From Bradyrhizobium sp. 1(2017) (GTDB taxonomy: Bacteria; Pseudomonadota; Alphaproteobacteria; Rhizobiales; Xanthobacteraceae), in contig NZ_CP050022.2 in NCBI RefSeq assembly GCF_011602485.2, positions 5,600,001 to 5,664,000 of the forward strand: a stretch of 64,000 nucleotides of DNA, written 5' to 3'. Shown here one piece after another: positions 48,065-57,206 of the stretch. The translations under genes were made by a program, and so were the position numbers. Numbering within the stretch: position 1 is the stretch's first letter; every line of letters begins with the position of its first letter. A model generated the notes under the pieces. That model did not search any database. It had not been told where the DNA came from and worked only from the letters and a program-made list of their open reading frames with translations.

Positions 48065-49051
48065 CTACTTCGCGACGAAGCCGGCTTCCGTCATCAGCGA
48101 CTTGTTGACGGCGTCGTCCTCCTCGAGGAATTGCACCATGTCCTTGCCGGTGAGGAAGATCGGCTTCAGCGCCTGCTTCTCCATGTAGTCCTTGTACTCG
48201 GCGGTCTGCGTCACCTTGTGGAACAGATCGACATAGAACGCCTGCTGCTCAGCCGTGACCTTGCCGGGCAGGAACATCGCGCGCAGCATCAGATACTGGA
48301 CGTCGACGCCCTCCTCCTTGCAGGTCGGAATGTCGGCCCAGGACTGCGTCTCCGTCACCTTGGTGGTGTAGGCGATGCGTTCCTTGTCGAACACGCAGAG
48401 CGCCCGCACCTGGCCGGCGCGCCAGACCTCGAGATTCTCGGAAGGGTTGTTGACGTTGGATTCGGTGTGGTTGCCGACGAGCTGGGTCGCGGCCTCGCCG
48501 CCGGACTTGTAGGGCAGATAGGAGAACTTCGCGCCGGTCTTCTGCTCCAGGAAGACGGTCAGCACGTGATCCTCGCGCTTGGAGCCGGTGCCGCCCATCT
48601 TGAAGGGCGAGCTCGCCGCCTTCGCGGCCGCGACGAACTCCTTCACCGTCTTGGGGCCTGCGCTGTTGTCCCACAGCACGAACTGATCGAGCGCGATCAC
48701 CGAGACGGGGGTGAGCTCACGCCAGTTGAACGGGATCTTCGCCGACAGCGGCAGCATGTAGATCAGCGAATAGGCGATCAGCACCTTGTTCGGATCGCCT
48801 TCGCTGGACTTCATGTACATCAGCGCTTCGGCGCCCGATGCGCCGCCCTTGAGCGAGACGACCATCGGCTGCTTCATCAGATTGTTCTTCTGGATCGCGG
48901 CCTGCATCATCCGCGCCATCTGGTCGGAGGCGCCGCCCGCGCCTGCCGCCACCACGATCTCGACGGGTTTTGCCGGTTCCCAGCCGGCAAACGCCGGCGT
49001 GCTCAACAACAGCGCCGTCGCAGCGCCGACAGCCTTCACTGGAATTCGCAC
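48065..49051 (-). CDS. tctC: tripartite tricarboxylate transporter binding protein TctC (Bug family)
   Basis: 328 residues, signal peptide about 1-22 (AATALLLSTPAFAG). Bug-family marks: KPVEIVVAAGAGGASDQMARMM after the signal, and GGTGSKREDHVLTV and YLPYKSGGEAATQLVGNHTE in the ligand-binding lobes. Binds a carboxylate in the periplasm; the ligand is not deducible. First gene of the tctCBA operon. Confidence 0.92.
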   Translation of the reverse strand: MRIPVKAVGAATALLLSTPAFAGWEPAKPVEIVVAAGAGGASDQMARMMQAAIQKNNLMKQPMVVSLKGGASGAEALMYMKSSEGDPNKVLIAYSLIYMLPLSAKIPFNWRELTPVSVIALDQFVLWDNSAGPKTVKEFVAAAKAASSPFKMGGTGSKREDHVLTVFLEQKTGAKFSYLPYKSGGEAATQLVGNHTESNVNNPSENLEVWRAGQVRALCVFDKERIAYTTKVTETQSWADIPTCKEEGVDVQYLMLRAMFLPGKVTAEQQAFYVDLFHKVTQTAEYKDYMEKQALKPIFLTGKDMVQFLEEDDAVNKSLMTEAGFVAK

Positions 49052-49194
49052 GAGTTTCGTCCCCTGATGTTTTTCGAGTTTGTAGTGCGGAAACTTCTAT
49101 CCCTGCATAGTGCGGACTAATACTGACGAGTTCAAGCAGACGGGCAGTTCAACGCATATGACTTTCGACTGACGAAGCCGAAAGCCCGTGAGAC

Positions 49195-49992
49195 TTACCT
49201 GCCCTTCCAGTTCGGTGTGCGCTTGTTGAGGAAGGCATCCATGCCTTCGCGGAAATCTTCGCTCATATAGGCCTTCAGGATCAGGTCCTCGCCCTCTTCG
49301 CGCGACAGCGTGCGGCGGATGCGGCGCACCGCTTCCTTGGTCGCTTCCAGCGTCAGCGGCGCGTGGCTGGCGACGAGCCTTGCGGTCTCGTCGGCGCGAC
49401 GCTGCAGCGTCTCCACATCAGGCACGACCTCGTTGAGCAGGCCGAGGGCGAGCGCTTCCGGCGCCTCGACGAGGCGCGCCTTGAAGATCAGATCCTTGGT
49501 GCGGGCGGGACCAACCAGCGCGACGACGCGGCTGATGTTCGACATCGACAGGCAATTGCCGAGCGTGCGCGCGATCGGGAAGCCCATCCGCGTCGTCTCG
49601 GTGCCGATGCGCAGGTCGCAGCACGCCGCGATGCCGGCGCCGCCGCCGGTGCAGGCGCCGGCGATGGCCGCGATCACGGGCACGCGGCACAGCTCGAGCG
49701 TGCCGAGCACGCGGTCGATGCGGGCCTCGTAGTCGAGCGCATCCTGCGCGGTCTTGAAGGCGCGGAATTGCGAGATGTCGGTGCCGGAGGCGAACGCCTT
49801 GTCGCCGGCCCCGGTGAGGATCAGCGCCTTGATCGAGCGATCGGCATTGATCTCCTGGCAGATCTCCGCCATGCGGTCATACATGGCGAAGGTCATCGCG
49901 TTGCGTGCCTGCGGGCGGTTGAAGGTGATCCGCGCGATGCCGTCCTGGACGGAGTAGAGCAGGTCTTCGTTGGCGGTCGCAGGTAAGTTCAT
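49195..49992 (-). CDS. enoyl-CoA hydratase/isomerase-family protein, atypical active site
   Basis: 265 residues of the crotonase fold. Oxyanion-hole segments are present (DKAFASGTDISQF and GACTGGGAGIAACCDLRIG), but where hydratases have a catalytic Glu in the PEI motif this protein has MGFPIARTLG, so it may be an isomerase, thioesterase or other crotonase reaction, not a hydratase. No partner genes; TctC lies downstream. Confidence 0.85.
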   Translation of the reverse strand: MNLPATANEDLLYSVQDGIARITFNRPQARNAMTFAMYDRMAEICQEINADRSIKALILTGAGDKAFASGTDISQFRAFKTAQDALDYEARIDRVLGTLELCRVPVIAAIAGACTGGGAGIAACCDLRIGTETTRMGFPIARTLGNCLSMSNISRVVALVGPARTKDLIFKARLVEAPEALALGLLNEVVPDVETLQRRADETARLVASHAPLTLEATKEAVRRIRRTLSREEGEDLILKAYMSEDFREGMDAFLNKRTPNWKGR

Positions 49993-50054
49993 CGCGCGTC
50001 TCTTCTTCTCGTTAGGTCAGTTTCAGGTCGGCTGAACTGAGGCGACCTGAAACT

Positions 50055-51254
50055 CTAAGCCACCTGAGCTTGGGCCATCGGCACCACGTCGCGCCCCTTC
50101 AGGACGTCCATGGCCGCCAAAACGCCGCCGCTCCGGTGCGGGATCTTCGCGAGATCGAGGCCCATCTCGACGCCCGCAAGCGTACCCATCAGCATCAGAT
50201 CGTTGAAATGGCCGATATGGCCGATGCGGAACACCTTGCCCTTGACCTTGTTCAGGCCGGTGCCGAGCGACATGTCGAAGTTCTCCAGCACCACCTTGCG
50301 GAAGGCGTCGGCGTCGTGGCCATCAGGCACGCGCACACCGGTCAGCGCCGGCGAATGTGCGGCGGGATCGGCGCATTGCGTCTCCAGGCCCCAGACCTTG
50401 GCGGCGGCACGCGTCGCCGCGCTGTGGCGCTTGTGGCGGGACCAGACGTTCTCCAGCCCCTCCTCTTCCAGCATCTTGACCGCCTCGCGCAGGCCATAGA
50501 GCAAATTGGTCGCGGGCGTGTAGGGGAAGGTGCCGAGCTGGTTGAAGCTGATGACCTCCTGCCAGTCCCAGTAAGAGCGCATGCCCGGATTGACCTTGGC
50601 AACGGCGAGCGCCTTCTCCGAGACGGCGTTGAAGCCGAGGCCGGGCGGCAGCATCAGGCCCTTCTGCGAGCCTGCGACCGAGACGTCGATGCCCCAGGCG
50701 TCGTGCTCGTATTCCATCGAGCCGAGGCCGGAGATGGTGTCCACCATCAAGAGCGCCGGGTGCTTGACGCGGTCGAGCAGCTTGCGCACCTCGAGCGGCG
50801 GCGTCACGCAGCCGGTTGAGGTCTCGTTGTGGACGACGCAGACCGCCTTGATGGCGTGCTGCTTGTCGGCGGCAAGGCGCTTCTCGATCTCGGCGAGGTC
50901 GGCGCCACGGCGCCAGTCGCTCGGGATGAAGTCGACGTCGAGCTTGAACTTGTCGGCGATGCCGCGCCACAGCACCGCGAACTGGCCGGTCTCGCACATC
51001 AGGACCTTGTCGCCGGGCGCGAACACGTTGACCATCGCCGCTTCCCAGGCGCCGGTGCCGGACGAGGGGAAGATGATCACGGGCTGCTTGGTGCGGAACA
51101 CCCGCTGCATCGAGGCAAGGACGGCGAAACCGAGCTCGGCGAACTCCGGACCGCGATGGTCCAGCGTCGGCATGTCCATCGCCCGCAGCACGCGGTCGGG
51201 CACGTTGGTCGGTCCTGGAATCTGTAAGAAATGCCTTCCAGTATGCACGGTCAT
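50055..51254 (-). CDS. class V aminotransferase, serine-glyoxylate type
   Basis: 399 residues from ATG 51254 with GGAAGGACG upstream; the frame extends to 51551 but is not coding-like. PLP Lys in VAGSQKGLMLPPG, plus FPSSGTGAWEAAMVN, VVHNETSTGCVTPP and VDTISGLGSMEYEHD. It converts serine and glyoxylate to hydroxypyruvate and glycine or a related amino transfer. A close paralogue lies immediately upstream at 51389, 134 bases away. Confidence 0.87.
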   Translation of the reverse strand: MTVHTGRHFLQIPGPTNVPDRVLRAMDMPTLDHRGPEFAELGFAVLASMQRVFRTKQPVIIFPSSGTGAWEAAMVNVFAPGDKVLMCETGQFAVLWRGIADKFKLDVDFIPSDWRRGADLAEIEKRLAADKQHAIKAVCVVHNETSTGCVTPPLEVRKLLDRVKHPALLMVDTISGLGSMEYEHDAWGIDVSVAGSQKGLMLPPGLGFNAVSEKALAVAKVNPGMRSYWDWQEVISFNQLGTFPYTPATNLLYGLREAVKMLEEEGLENVWSRHKRHSAATRAAAKVWGLETQCADPAAHSPALTGVRVPDGHDADAFRKVVLENFDMSLGTGLNKVKGKVFRIGHIGHFNDLMLMGTLAGVEMGLDLAKIPHRSGGVLAAMDVLKGRDVVPMAQAQVA

Positions 51255-51388
51255 CGGCGTCCTTCCCGGTCTAGCCTTGGTTTGATGGGCGCCGAATAGC
51301 ACCATTTGACCGGCTTGTCCCCTCTCGAAAGGGGCTGTCCGAGTATAACAGGCGGGACCGCTGTCCACCCCTTCCATCGCGACCACCC

Positions 51389-52591
51389 TTAAGTGCCGAC
51401 GATCTTCAGATGCGGCGAGGCATTGCCCTGAGGACGCTGCTCCAGGAGCTTCATCGCCACGTCGACGCCGCCGGCGCGGTGCGGCACGCCGGCGACCGAC
51501 AAGCCCATCTCCACGCCGGTGAGCGCGCCAAGCAGCGTCAGCGCGTTGCATTCGCCGAGATGGCCGATGCGGAAGACCTTGCCGGCGACCTTCGACAGGC
51601 CCGAGCCGAGCGACATGTTGTAATTGTCGAGCACCACTTTCCGGAACTGGTCGGCGTCATGTCCCGGTGGCATCAGCACCGCAGTCAGCACCGGCGAGTA
51701 CTCGGCCGGCTCCTGGCAGAGAATCTCGAGACCCCAATGATCGACGGCAGCGCGCGTCGCGGCCGCGAGCCGCTGATGCCTTGCGAAGACGTTGTCGAGC
51801 CCCTCCTCGAGCAGCATCGCGACCGCCTCGCGCAGGCCGTACAGCAGATTGGTCGCGGGCGTGTAGGGGAAGAAGCCTTTGGCGTTGGGCTTGAGCATTT
51901 CCTCCCAGTCGAAATAGGAGCGCGGCATCCGGTTGGTTTTGGACGCAGCCAGCGCCTTCTCCGAGATCGCATTGAAGCCGAGGCCGGGCGGCAGCATGAA
52001 GCCCTTCTGCGAGCAGCTGACGCTGACGTCGACCTTCCACTCGTCGTGGCGATAGTCGACCGAGCCGAGGGAGGAGATGGTGTCCACCATCAGGAGTGCG
52101 GGGTGACCCGTGCGGTCGATCGCGGCGCGGATCCCGGCGATGCGGCTGGTCGCACCGGTCGAGGTCTCGTTGTGAACGACCATGACGGCCTTGATCGCGC
52201 GCGCGGTGTCGTCCGCAAGCTTCGCCTCGATCAATGCGGGATCGGCACCGCGGCGCCAGTCGCCCGGGACGAAGTCGACCTCGATGCCGAAGCGCCCGGC
52301 CATCTGCCGCCACAGCGTGGCGAAATGGCCGGTCTCGACCATCAGCACCTTGTCGCCCGGCGATAGCGTGTTGACGATCGCAGCCTCCCAGGCGCCGGTC
52401 CCCGATGAGGGAAAGATCACGACCGGACCCCTGGTCTGGAAGATCTTCTGGCTGCCTTCGAGCACGGTCCGGCCGAGCTCGCCAAACTCCGCGCTGCGGT
52501 GGTCGATGACAGGCATGTCCATAGCGCGCAGGACGCGCTCAGGGACCGGGCTCGGGCCCGGGATCTGAAGGAAATGGCGTCCCTGATGCAT
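51389..52591 (-). CDS. second class V aminotransferase, serine-glyoxylate type
   Basis: 400 residues from ATG 52591 with GGGAGG upstream. Same family as its neighbour: SCSQKGFMLPPG (PLP Lys), FPSSGTGAWEAAIVN and VDTISSLGSVDYRHD. The two share most of their length, as expected from tandem duplication, but differ at enough positions (for example HNETSTGAT versus HNETSTGCV) for divergent substrates. It is divergent from the GntR gene, whose 133-base gap holds a candidate operator. Confidence 0.87.
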   Translation of the reverse strand: MHQGRHFLQIPGPSPVPERVLRAMDMPVIDHRSAEFGELGRTVLEGSQKIFQTRGPVVIFPSSGTGAWEAAIVNTLSPGDKVLMVETGHFATLWRQMAGRFGIEVDFVPGDWRRGADPALIEAKLADDTARAIKAVMVVHNETSTGATSRIAGIRAAIDRTGHPALLMVDTISSLGSVDYRHDEWKVDVSVSCSQKGFMLPPGLGFNAISEKALAASKTNRMPRSYFDWEEMLKPNAKGFFPYTPATNLLYGLREAVAMLLEEGLDNVFARHQRLAAATRAAVDHWGLEILCQEPAEYSPVLTAVLMPPGHDADQFRKVVLDNYNMSLGSGLSKVAGKVFRIGHLGECNALTLLGALTGVEMGLSVAGVPHRAGGVDVAMKLLEQRPQGNASPHLKIVGT

Positions 52592-52632
52592 GAAAACCTC
52601 CCAGTCGGTGGCTTTTGACCGGCTTCCGAACC

Positions 52633-52645
52633 CATTTTGCATTCA
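52633..52645. promoter_or_regulatory. candidate GntR operator, copy 1
   Basis: CATTTTGCATTCA, in the gap between the aminotransferase and the GntR gene. The same 13 bases recur at 53479-53491 on the other side of the GntR gene. Close by, ATCGAA and TTCGAT (52661-52666 and 52675-52680) form an inverted repeat that could also be a binding site. Not verified. Confidence 0.45.
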
Positions 52646-52724
52646 TTTTTTGTCATTTCAATCGAATTTTGGTATTCGATTGCAATCGTCGACGCGCCCC
52701 AATGGGCAAACTATTGTGCTGCAA

Positions 52725-53462
52725 ATGAAATCCACGATTCCCGACACCGGGGTTCCGATTGCCCCGCCTGTCGTAAATGGCGGCGACCGCCAGGAGGCCT
52801 CGCTTCATGGCGAGATCCTGCTGCGGCTGCGCGACTACGTCGTCGAAGGCAACATCCCGGAAGGGGCGCGCGTTCCCGAACGGCAGCTTTGCGAGATGCT
52901 CGGCATCTCGCGCACGCCGCTGCGCGAGGCCCTGAAAGTCCTGGCCGCCGAAGGCCTGATCGAGCTGTTGCCCAACCGCGGCGCGCGGGTGCGCCAGCTC
53001 AGCCAGCGCGACCTCGAGGAGTTGTTCGACGTGATGGCGGGGCTGGAGAGCCTGGCCGGGCGCCTCGCCTGCGAAGCCATCACGGATGCGGAAATCACCG
53101 CAATCGAGCAGCTGCATTACGAAATGTACGGCCACTATCTGCATCGCGACATGCACGGTTATTTCCAGGCCAATCAGCGCATCCATGAGAGCATCGTCGC
53201 GGCCGCGCGCAACGAGACGCTGATGACGGCCTACGCCAATTTCGCAGGCCGGATCCGCCGCGTCCGCTACTCCGCCAATTTCGCCCGCAAGCGGCAGCGC
53301 TGGGCGGAGGCGATGCGCGAGCACGAGGCCATCCTCGATGCGCTGCGCCGCCGGGCCGCGAGCGAGCTCAGCGACATCCTGTTCCAGCATTTGCGCAACA
53401 AGCGGACGGCCGCGATCGAGCATCTGACCGAGCCCCTGGAGGATACGCCGACCTCGCCCTGA
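52725..53462 (+). CDS. GntR-family transcriptional regulator (FCD domain)
   Basis: 245 residues from ATG 52725 (the frame extends to 52590 but that part lies in the promoter). Winged helix-turn-helix at about 25-90 with VPERQLCEMLGISRTPLREA and LIELLPNRGARV, then a helical FCD ligand-binding domain with DVMAGLESLAGRLA, HYEMYGHYLHRDMHGY, NQRIHESIV and REHEAILDAL. FadR-type regulators of this class bind a small organic acid. It is divergent from the aminotransferases and lies before the oxidase gene, so it probably controls both. Confidence 0.9.
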   Translation: MKSTIPDTGVPIAPPVVNGGDRQEASLHGEILLRLRDYVVEGNIPEGARVPERQLCEMLGISRTPLREALKVLAAEGLIELLPNRGARVRQLSQRDLEELFDVMAGLESLAGRLACEAITDAEITAIEQLHYEMYGHYLHRDMHGYFQANQRIHESIVAAARNETLMTAYANFAGRIRRVRYSANFARKRQRWAEAMREHEAILDALRRRAASELSDILFQHLRNKRTAAIEHLTEPLEDTPTSP

Positions 53463-53478
53463 GGCCGGTCAGCTTGCT

Positions 53479-53491
53479 CATTTTGCATTCA
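53479..53491. promoter_or_regulatory. candidate GntR operator, copy 2
   Basis: CATTTTGCATTCA in the 106-base gap between the GntR gene and the oxidase gene, identical to the copy at 52633. The shared placement in the two gaps flanking the regulator supports a role as its binding site. Confidence 0.45.
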
Positions 53492-53568
53492 CAATATATT
53501 CGAACGCGAACCACAATGAATAACTCGGCAAGGCGGAGCCGCCTCGCTGGATCAGGCTGGAATCAGGG

Positions 53569-56544
53569 ATGACAGACCCCTCCTCGCTCGAACGGCGCCT
53601 GCGCGCGGAAACGACCGGCGACGTCCTGTTCGACGGCTTCAGCCGCGGCCGCTATGCCACCGATGCCTCGTTCTACCAGATCGTTCCGGCGGGCGTGGTG
53701 GTGCCCAAGACCATGGATGAGGCGCTCCGGGCCCTGGCGATTGCCCGCGACGAGGGGCTGAAGGTCACCCCCCGTGGCGGCGGCACCTCGCAATGCGGCC
53801 AGACCGTCAATGACGGCCTCGTGGTCGATCTCTCCAAGCACCTCAACCGGATCCTGTCGCTCGACGTCGAGAACCGGACCTGTATGGTCGAGCCCGGCAT
53901 CGTGCTCGACGACCTCAACCGCCAGCTCAGGAAACACGGCCTGTGGTTTCCGGTGGACGTCTCCACGGCCTCGCGCGCCACCATCGGCGGCATGGCCGGC
54001 AACAATTCCTGCGGCGGCCGCAGCTTGCGCTACGGCACCATGCGCGACAACACGCTGTCGCTGGAGGCCTCGCTTGCCGACGGTACGCTGAGCCGTTTTG
54101 GCGAGGTCTCGCGCGATCTTTCCGACCTCGATGCCGGCGACAGCATGCGCCCCCTGTTCCGCGACATGCTCGATCTCGGCGCCCGCGAGGCCGACGAGAT
54201 CGCGGCGCGCTTTCCGAAAGTGCAGCGCCGCGTCGGCGGTTACAATCTCGATGCGCTGGTGCCGCGCAATGCGCCGAACAACATGGCGCATCTGCTGGTC
54301 GGCTCCGAGGGCACGCTGGCTTTCACCACCAAGGTCGAGCTGAAGCTGTGGCCTGTCATCCGGAACAAGGCGCTCGGCGTCTGCCACTTCGGCAGCTTCT
54401 ACGAGGCGATGGACGCGGCCCAGCATCTGGTCAAGCTGAAGCCGATCGCAGTCGAGCTGGTCGACCGCACCATGATTGCGCTTGGCCGCGACATCGCGAT
54501 GTTCAAACCGATCATCTCCGCCGCGATCAAGGGCGATCCCGACGCTGTGCTGGTGGTCGAGTTCGCGGAAGAAGACCAGGCGGATAACCTCGTACGTCTG
54601 AAGCAGCTCGGCGAGCTGATGGGCGATCTCGGTTTCGGCTGGAACAACGACACGCGCAAATGGGGCGGCGTGGTGGAGATTACCGAGCCGGCGCTGCAGA
54701 GCGGCATCGCCGATTTTCGTGCCGCCGGCCTCAACGTCATGATGTCGATGAAGCAGGAGGGCAAGCCGGTCTCCTTCGTCGAGGACTGCGCCGTGCCGCT
54801 GCCGCACCTCGCCGACTACACCGCGCGGCTGAACGAGGTGTTTGCCAAACACGGCACCAGCGGCACGATGTATGCACACGCCTCCGAGGGCTGCCTGCAC
54901 GTGCGCCCCGTGCTGAATTTGAAGCTGGAGAAGGACGTCAAGGCGATGCGTGCCATCGCCGAAGAGGCGTTTGCGCTGGTGCGCGAATACAAGGGCTCGC
55001 ATTCCGGCGAGCACGGCGACGGCCTGGTGCGTTCGGAGTTCCACGAGACGATGTTCGGCGAGCGTCTCGTCGCCGATTTCAGGGAAGTGAAGCAGCGCTT
55101 CGATCCCGAGGGCGTGCTCAATCCCGGCAAGATCGTCGATGCGCCCCGGATGGACGACCGCTCGCTGTTCCGCTTCAAGCCCGACTATCGCGTCGGCGAG
55201 CTGAAGACCAAGCTCGACTGGTCCGCCTATCCCGGCGCCGGCGGCGGCTTCCAGGGCGCGGTCGAGATGTGCAACAACAACGGCGCCTGCCGCAAGCTCG
55301 AAGGCGGGGTGATGTGCCCGTCCTACCGCGCGACACGCAACGAGAAGGACGTCACGCGAGGGCGCGCGAACACTTTGCGGCTCGCGATTTCCGGCCAGCT
55401 CGGCCCCGCAGCGCTCTCCTCCGACGAGATGATGGAAACGCTGAAGCTCTGCGTTTCGTGCAAGGCCTGCCGTCATGAGTGCCCGACCGGCGTCGACATG
55501 GCCAAGATGAAGATCGAGGTGCTCGCCGCGCGCGTCGGCTCTCACGGCCTGACGCTGCGCGACCGGCTGGTCGGCTATCTCCCGCGCTATGCCGGCCTCG
55601 CTTCGCGCCTCGCGCCGCTGGTGAATTTGCGCAACCATAGCCCGCTGCTGCGAAGGCTGGTGGAGCGCTTTGCCGGCATCAGCGCACGCCGGGCGCTGCC
55701 CGCCTTCCGCAGCGACGTGTTCGCGCCGCCGGCTGACAGCATCGGCCCCGAGACGGGACGCGAGGTCGTTCTTTTCGCGGATACGTTCAACCGGATCTAT
55801 GAGCGCGAGAATCTCGACGCCGCGCTGCACGTCCTCGCGGCCGGTGGCTATCGCGTGCATCTGCCCAAGGCCGCAAGCGGCAGCCGCCCGCTCTGCTGCG
55901 GCCGGACCTTCCTGTCGGCTGGTCTCGTCGATGAAGCGAGGTCCGAGCTCGATCGTCTCGTGACCGCCTTCGCGCCCTTTGCCGCGCGCGGCGTGCCGAT
56001 CGTGGGCCTTGAGCCGAGCTGCCTGCTGACGCTGCGCGACGAGCTTTCTTCGCTGCGCAAGGACAATGACGCCAAGGCGGTCGGGGCCCACGCGCTGACG
56101 TTCGAAGAGTTCCTGGTGCGGGAGGCCGAGGCGGGCCGGCTGCAACTACCGCTCGGCAACGTCGCCAGCAAAGCCATTGTGCACGGCCATTGCCACCAGA
56201 AATCGTTTGGTGCGTTCAAGCCGGTCCAACAGGTGCTGCGTCTCGTCCCCGGCCTTGAGGTCGAGACCATCGAGTCCAGCTGCTGCGGCATGGCCGGCGC
56301 CTTCGGCTATGGCGCCGACACTTACGATGCCTCGATCGAGATGGCCGAGCTGTCGCTGTTGCCGGCCGTGCGGCGCGCGGAGCAGACCACGCTTGTCGTC
56401 GCCGACGGCACCTCCTGCCGACACCAGATCCACGATGGCGCCCAGCGCGAGGCGCTTCACGTCGCGCGCGTGCTGGCGATGAGCCTCGATCGCGCCAAGA
56501 CCAATTCCACGTCCCTCGCTGAAAAGGAAACCAGCCATGGCTGA
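53569..56544 (+). CDS. YdiJ/glycolate-oxidase-like FAD and iron-sulfur dehydrogenase
   Basis: 991 residues: an FAD-binding type-4 domain (PRGGGTSQCGQTVNDG, NNSCGGRSLRYG), a FAD-oxidase C-terminal domain ending in HSGEHGDGLVRSEF, a ferredoxin-like part with Cys568, Cys574 and CVSCKACRHECP (628, 631, 634, 638), and two CCG modules (CCG at 776 and 905). This fused order matches YdiJ-type D-2-hydroxyacid dehydrogenases, close to glycolate oxidase GlcD-GlcF in one chain. It oxidises a 2-hydroxyacid such as glycolate, D-lactate or 2-hydroxyglutarate and passes electrons to the quinone pool. It overlaps the GlcG-like gene by 8 bases. Confidence 0.85.
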   Translation: MTDPSSLERRLRAETTGDVLFDGFSRGRYATDASFYQIVPAGVVVPKTMDEALRALAIARDEGLKVTPRGGGTSQCGQTVNDGLVVDLSKHLNRILSLDVENRTCMVEPGIVLDDLNRQLRKHGLWFPVDVSTASRATIGGMAGNNSCGGRSLRYGTMRDNTLSLEASLADGTLSRFGEVSRDLSDLDAGDSMRPLFRDMLDLGAREADEIAARFPKVQRRVGGYNLDALVPRNAPNNMAHLLVGSEGTLAFTTKVELKLWPVIRNKALGVCHFGSFYEAMDAAQHLVKLKPIAVELVDRTMIALGRDIAMFKPIISAAIKGDPDAVLVVEFAEEDQADNLVRLKQLGELMGDLGFGWNNDTRKWGGVVEITEPALQSGIADFRAAGLNVMMSMKQEGKPVSFVEDCAVPLPHLADYTARLNEVFAKHGTSGTMYAHASEGCLHVRPVLNLKLEKDVKAMRAIAEEAFALVREYKGSHSGEHGDGLVRSEFHETMFGERLVADFREVKQRFDPEGVLNPGKIVDAPRMDDRSLFRFKPDYRVGELKTKLDWSAYPGAGGGFQGAVEMCNNNGACRKLEGGVMCPSYRATRNEKDVTRGRANTLRLAISGQLGPAALSSDEMMETLKLCVSCKACRHECPTGVDMAKMKIEVLAARVGSHGLTLRDRLVGYLPRYAGLASRLAPLVNLRNHSPLLRRLVERFAGISARRALPAFRSDVFAPPADSIGPETGREVVLFADTFNRIYERENLDAALHVLAAGGYRVHLPKAASGSRPLCCGRTFLSAGLVDEARSELDRLVTAFAPFAARGVPIVGLEPSCLLTLRDELSSLRKDNDAKAVGAHALTFEEFLVREAEAGRLQLPLGNVASKAIVHGHCHQKSFGAFKPVQQVLRLVPGLEVETIESSCCGMAGAFGYGADTYDASIEMAELSLLPAVRRAEQTTLVVADGTSCRHQIHDGAQREALHVARVLAMSLDRAKTNSTSLAEKETSHG

Positions 56545-56965
56545 ACTCACCCTCGACGTCGCCCGCAAGATCCTCGACGCCGCCTTCGCAAAATCCACCG
56601 AACTGAAGCTGAAGCCGCTGGTCGTCACCATCCTCGACGCGCGCGGCGTGCTCAAGATCGCCGCCGCGCAGGACGGCACCAGCCTGATGCGCGCCGAGAT
56701 CGCGCACGGCAAGGCCTATGGCGCGCTCGCCATGGGCATGGGCTCGCGCGCCCTGTTCCAGCGCGCGCAGGAGCAGGCCTATTTCATCGATGCCGTGAAC
56801 ACGATTGCCAAGGGCGCGCTGGTGCCGGTGCCCGGCGGCGTGCTGATCATGGACGGCCCGACCTTGCTCGGCGCCGTCGGCGTCTCCGGGGACACCTCCG
56901 ACAATGACGAGGCTTGCGCGGTCGCGGGTATCCAGGCCGCGGGTCTGAAGGCCAACGCGGGGTGA
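56537..56965 (+). CDS. GlcG/HbpS-family protein
   Basis: 142 residues, start inside the end of the oxidase gene. VTILDARGVLKI, HGKAYGALAMGMGSRALF, PVPGGVLIM and GAVGVSGDTSDNDEACA are the family pattern. Homologues accompany glycolate oxidase operons and bind haem in some streptomycetes; the exact job is unclear. Translation coupling to the dehydrogenase supports a role in the same 2-hydroxyacid pathway. Confidence 0.85.
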   Translation: MAELTLDVARKILDAAFAKSTELKLKPLVVTILDARGVLKIAAAQDGTSLMRAEIAHGKAYGALAMGMGSRALFQRAQEQAYFIDAVNTIAKGALVPVPGGVLIMDGPTLLGAVGVSGDTSDNDEACAVAGIQAAGLKANAG

Positions 56966-57046
56966 AATGCTGTCGAGGGTTCTGGACTGCTCGCTATGCT
57001 CGCAGCAATGACCTTCGTGTAGTATTGACGCTGCTCTCTCGCCTAG

Positions 57047-57186
57047 GTCGTCCCGGCGAAGGCCGGGACCCATAACCACAGGCGAGAATTTGGCGAATAC
57101 TTTTCGTGATGCGGCATTCCCGCGGTACTGAGGCCGCCCATACAGTTGGATCACGCGGTATGGGTCCCGGCCTTCGCCGGGACGAC
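57047..57186. repeat. 28-bp perfect inverted repeat pair
   Basis: The arms 57047-57074 and 57159-57186 are exact reverse complements over 28 bases, separated by 84 bases; each arm itself folds (for example GTCCCGGCC with TTCGCCGGGAC). This is the dispersed GTCCCGGCCTTCGCCGGGAC palindrome type often seen between genes of Bradyrhizobium and relatives. It lies between convergent genes and may terminate transcription of both. No mobility gene is linked. Confidence 0.8.
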
Positions 57187-57206
57187 GCTGACCGAGAGCT
57201 CCGCCC

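Noticed and set aside
46275..48188. 637-codon open frame on the plus strand opposite tctA and tctB
   Set aside because: Arg/Glu/Gln/His-rich with no hydrophobic core; it mirrors the highly biased codons of the transporter genes.
53563..56145. 860-codon open frame on the minus strand opposite the flavo-iron-sulfur enzyme
   Set aside because: Composition is that of a shadow frame (QLAH, RRHD, AVR patterns). The plus-strand gene has complete FAD and iron-sulfur motifs over the same bases.
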